A DNA stretch of 64,000 nt from NCBI GenBank assembly GCA_022225965.2, contig JAKJXP020000002.1, positions 496,001-560,000 of the forward strand, given 5' to 3'. Origin of the DNA: Diatrype stigma. Taxonomy: Eukaryota > Ascomycota > Sordariomycetes > Xylariales > Diatrypaceae. Below, in pieces: positions 62,331 through 64,000 of this stretch; positions within the stretch are counted from its first letter, which is position 1; every line of letters begins with the position of its first letter. The position numbers and the translations under genes were made by a program. The notes under the pieces were generated by a model that was not told where the DNA came from, made no database searches, and was given only the letters and a program-made list of their open reading frames with translations.

Positions 62331-64000
62331 GGATTCACATGGCACTAGAACTCCTGTTCATGAGAAGTTAGTTAGTATTGGTTCCATAGAGCCAGGTGCC
62401 ATAAGATAATACCTGTAGAATGGCCGCATCTCTGCGTTCGAACTTACTTTGATCTTGGAATTCATCCGTGGAAGCTCGTACGATTGTCTTCTAGCTACTA
62501 AGCTCGAGACATTGTCTGCGGAAGAAAGAGAACCTCAGTCCACTCCCTTATTCCAGGGAAGTAGAATGCCCGGGTTTCATTATGAAAGGGGTGGCCTCTA
62601 AGGCTGTTCGTAGGCGAATACTGTTCCGTATCTGTAATAACATGTTAGCAGAGTTGTCCTGGTCTTCGAACCGCCATATGTTTCACTTACATCCTAGCAC
62701 ATCCTCAACCTTGTTAAGGTGCAAAAGCAGCAGCAGCAAGGGCTAGAGTAAGTTCTTCCCGTGGTCGTAAGAGAGCAATGCGAAAACCGTTGGAAGCTCA
62801 CCAAGGAAATTTCTGTAGGTGATGGGTTGGCAGCAAGTGGCATCGGACCGAAGTCGAGGGTAGACCTTGCCAAGCATATCCTCGTTCTCAGCGTACAGGA
62901 GGCATGATGAACCTTTCAGCACGAGAGCACCAGCACCAGCACTAGCAACAGCAAGAGCAACAGCACCAGGCCAGGATTGATCTGCCTTGCATCGGAGCCC
63001 TTGAAGGTGCTGTACAGGTGTACTCGCTAAGCACCAGCACTAGCAGGAGCAATAGCAACAGCACCAACGCTGGGGATATTGCCGTTGATCAACTCAATTA
63101 AAGGGATTTTGGGATTCTGTTAGTTGTTTTCCAGCCCGGTCATACTTTTCTGTAGTTCGAAGCTGACCTCCATTGCAATAGCAACGTCATCGGAGGCTCC
63201 GTACCAGGGTAGGTACCGTAGGCTGAGCCACAGTATCCTTCCCTTCTGGTAGGGTGATGGGATCATCGGTGGGATCCGGCCCGATTATGCCGTCTCCAAT
63301 CCGAAGTTCTCCCTTACCAACAAGAACGTGTTAGAACTGCACGGATAATATAGGGGGTGGACTTCGCAGAGCTTACCTGGATCGTTGGGACAGGAGGTCG
63401 GGCCGGTATTGCATAGCAACAGGGCCCTCCTCTGCGGAGCCCTCCTCTGCACCTCCTGTCCCCATCCAGACCGACGCAGTCAAGCCCTGTGAATGATGGA
63501 GAACTAGCTGCGTAATAAGTGACAGTCAAAATGTTTGGTTGACTAAGTCCTTGCTGCGACGAGATATAACTCCAGGGGCGCTCCTGTCCCCATCCAGCCC
63601 GACGCAGTCAAGCCTGGAGGTAAAAGCATGGGAGTGGGACAGAGTTCAAGCCTGGAGGTAAAAGCATGGGAGTGGGACAGAGTGTGTCTCGTGTCCTCGA
63701 GTCACTTTACTAATGGCATCTGTAGGGGCATCCAGAGAACACCACTAGTAAAGGAGGATCTTCTGTCAGGGGCAGGGAATAGGAGTCAACCGACTGGCAT
63801 AACTTCAATCTGAGCTATAGCTCTTGAGATCCGGACCGTTCCAGGCCATGATCACTTGCTGCTGTATGGCCCATAACCTACATCAAGGTTAGCTCCAACG
63901 TGATACAAAACCTTAGAGAGAGGCGGTTTGGCTTTTCATTATAACGTAGCGCCACCTTGGGAGATCTCTTACCTTGCTGTGAGATGTTGGTGAGCATGGC
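62331..64000. repeat. Repeat-rich end of window without recognisable gene
   Basis: AGCACC/AGCAAC hexamer tracts occur at about 62925-62970 and 63028-63065. The flank of the second (GAAGGTGCTGTACAGGTGTACTC, 63003 onward) matches 60860 onward, so this module is duplicated. A CCTGTCCCCATCCAG/GACGCAGTCAAGCC block occurs at about 63457-63485 and 63585-63612. No gene could be supported. Confidence 0.45.
63608..63683 (+). repeat. Exact 38-bp tandem duplication
   Basis: Units 63608-63645 and 63646-63683 are identical and include GGAGGTAAAAGCATGGGAGT. A related GCGTGGGAGTGGG sequence occurs near 60220. Confidence 0.85.

Overview
The window looks like nuclear DNA of a filamentous ascomycete. Genes are split by short introns (about 50-255 bp) with GTRNGT-like donors and YAG acceptors. 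Coding exons are GC-rich. The gene families are typical of Pezizomycotina: Zn2Cys6 regulators, a PTH11/rhodopsin-like membrane protein, fungal-type kinase, NmrA-like protein, GtaA-type glutaminase and cysteine-rich secreted proteins. Two blocks of extremely AT-rich DNA carry wholesale C-to-T/G-to-A decay of retroelements, as expected from repeat-induced point mutation (RIP). The species cannot be named from the sequence. All gene models below were spliced by hand from the sequence; no RNA evidence was available.

Left gene block (about 0.7-19.7 kb): a secreted glutaminase A-like protein (minus), a Zn2Cys6 regulator (plus) with two CCG-N5-CGG palindromes in its promoter, a protein kinase (minus), a PPPDE/LRAT-like papain-fold protein (plus), an Old Yellow Enzyme-type oxidoreductase (minus), a seven-helix PTH11-like protein with two micro-exons (plus), and a secreted six-cysteine protein (plus).

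First RIP block (about 20.2-39.6 kb): nested retroelements. An outer Ty3/Gypsy relic (A, LTRs at about 20.42 and 39.31 kb) is interrupted by a 600-bp miniature LTR element (TRIM-like, 24788-25387, 138-bp LTRs, ATATA target duplication, tRNA-like insert) and by a second, nearly complete 10.5-kb Gypsy relic (B, 26719-37209, 260-bp LTRs). A small euchromatic island (39.66-41.96 kb) follows with one intact single-exon NmrA-like gene.

Second RIP block (41.97-48.33 kb): a Ty1/Copia relic (C) with about 136-bp LTRs, a TCATY target duplication, and a primer-binding site complementary to the anticodon region of initiator tRNA-Met. It is interrupted by a much less mutated solo LTR of the B family with a perfect CTTTT duplication. 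The order of insertion and mutation can therefore be read from the sequence.

Right gene block (48.3-57 kb): a small membrane protein (minus), a second Zn2Cys6 regulator (plus) with an overlapping upstream ORF, a short-chain dehydrogenase-like gene (minus) divergent from a LigB/DODA-type dioxygenase (plus) across a promoter with repeated GC palindromes, and a tiny secreted cysteine-rich peptide gene (minus). The regulator, reductase and dioxygenase could form a small catabolic or secondary-metabolite module, but that is inference. From about 57 kb to the end I find no intact gene. The stretch holds diverged duplicated modules with AGCACC/AGCAAT hexamer tracts and short tandem repeats.
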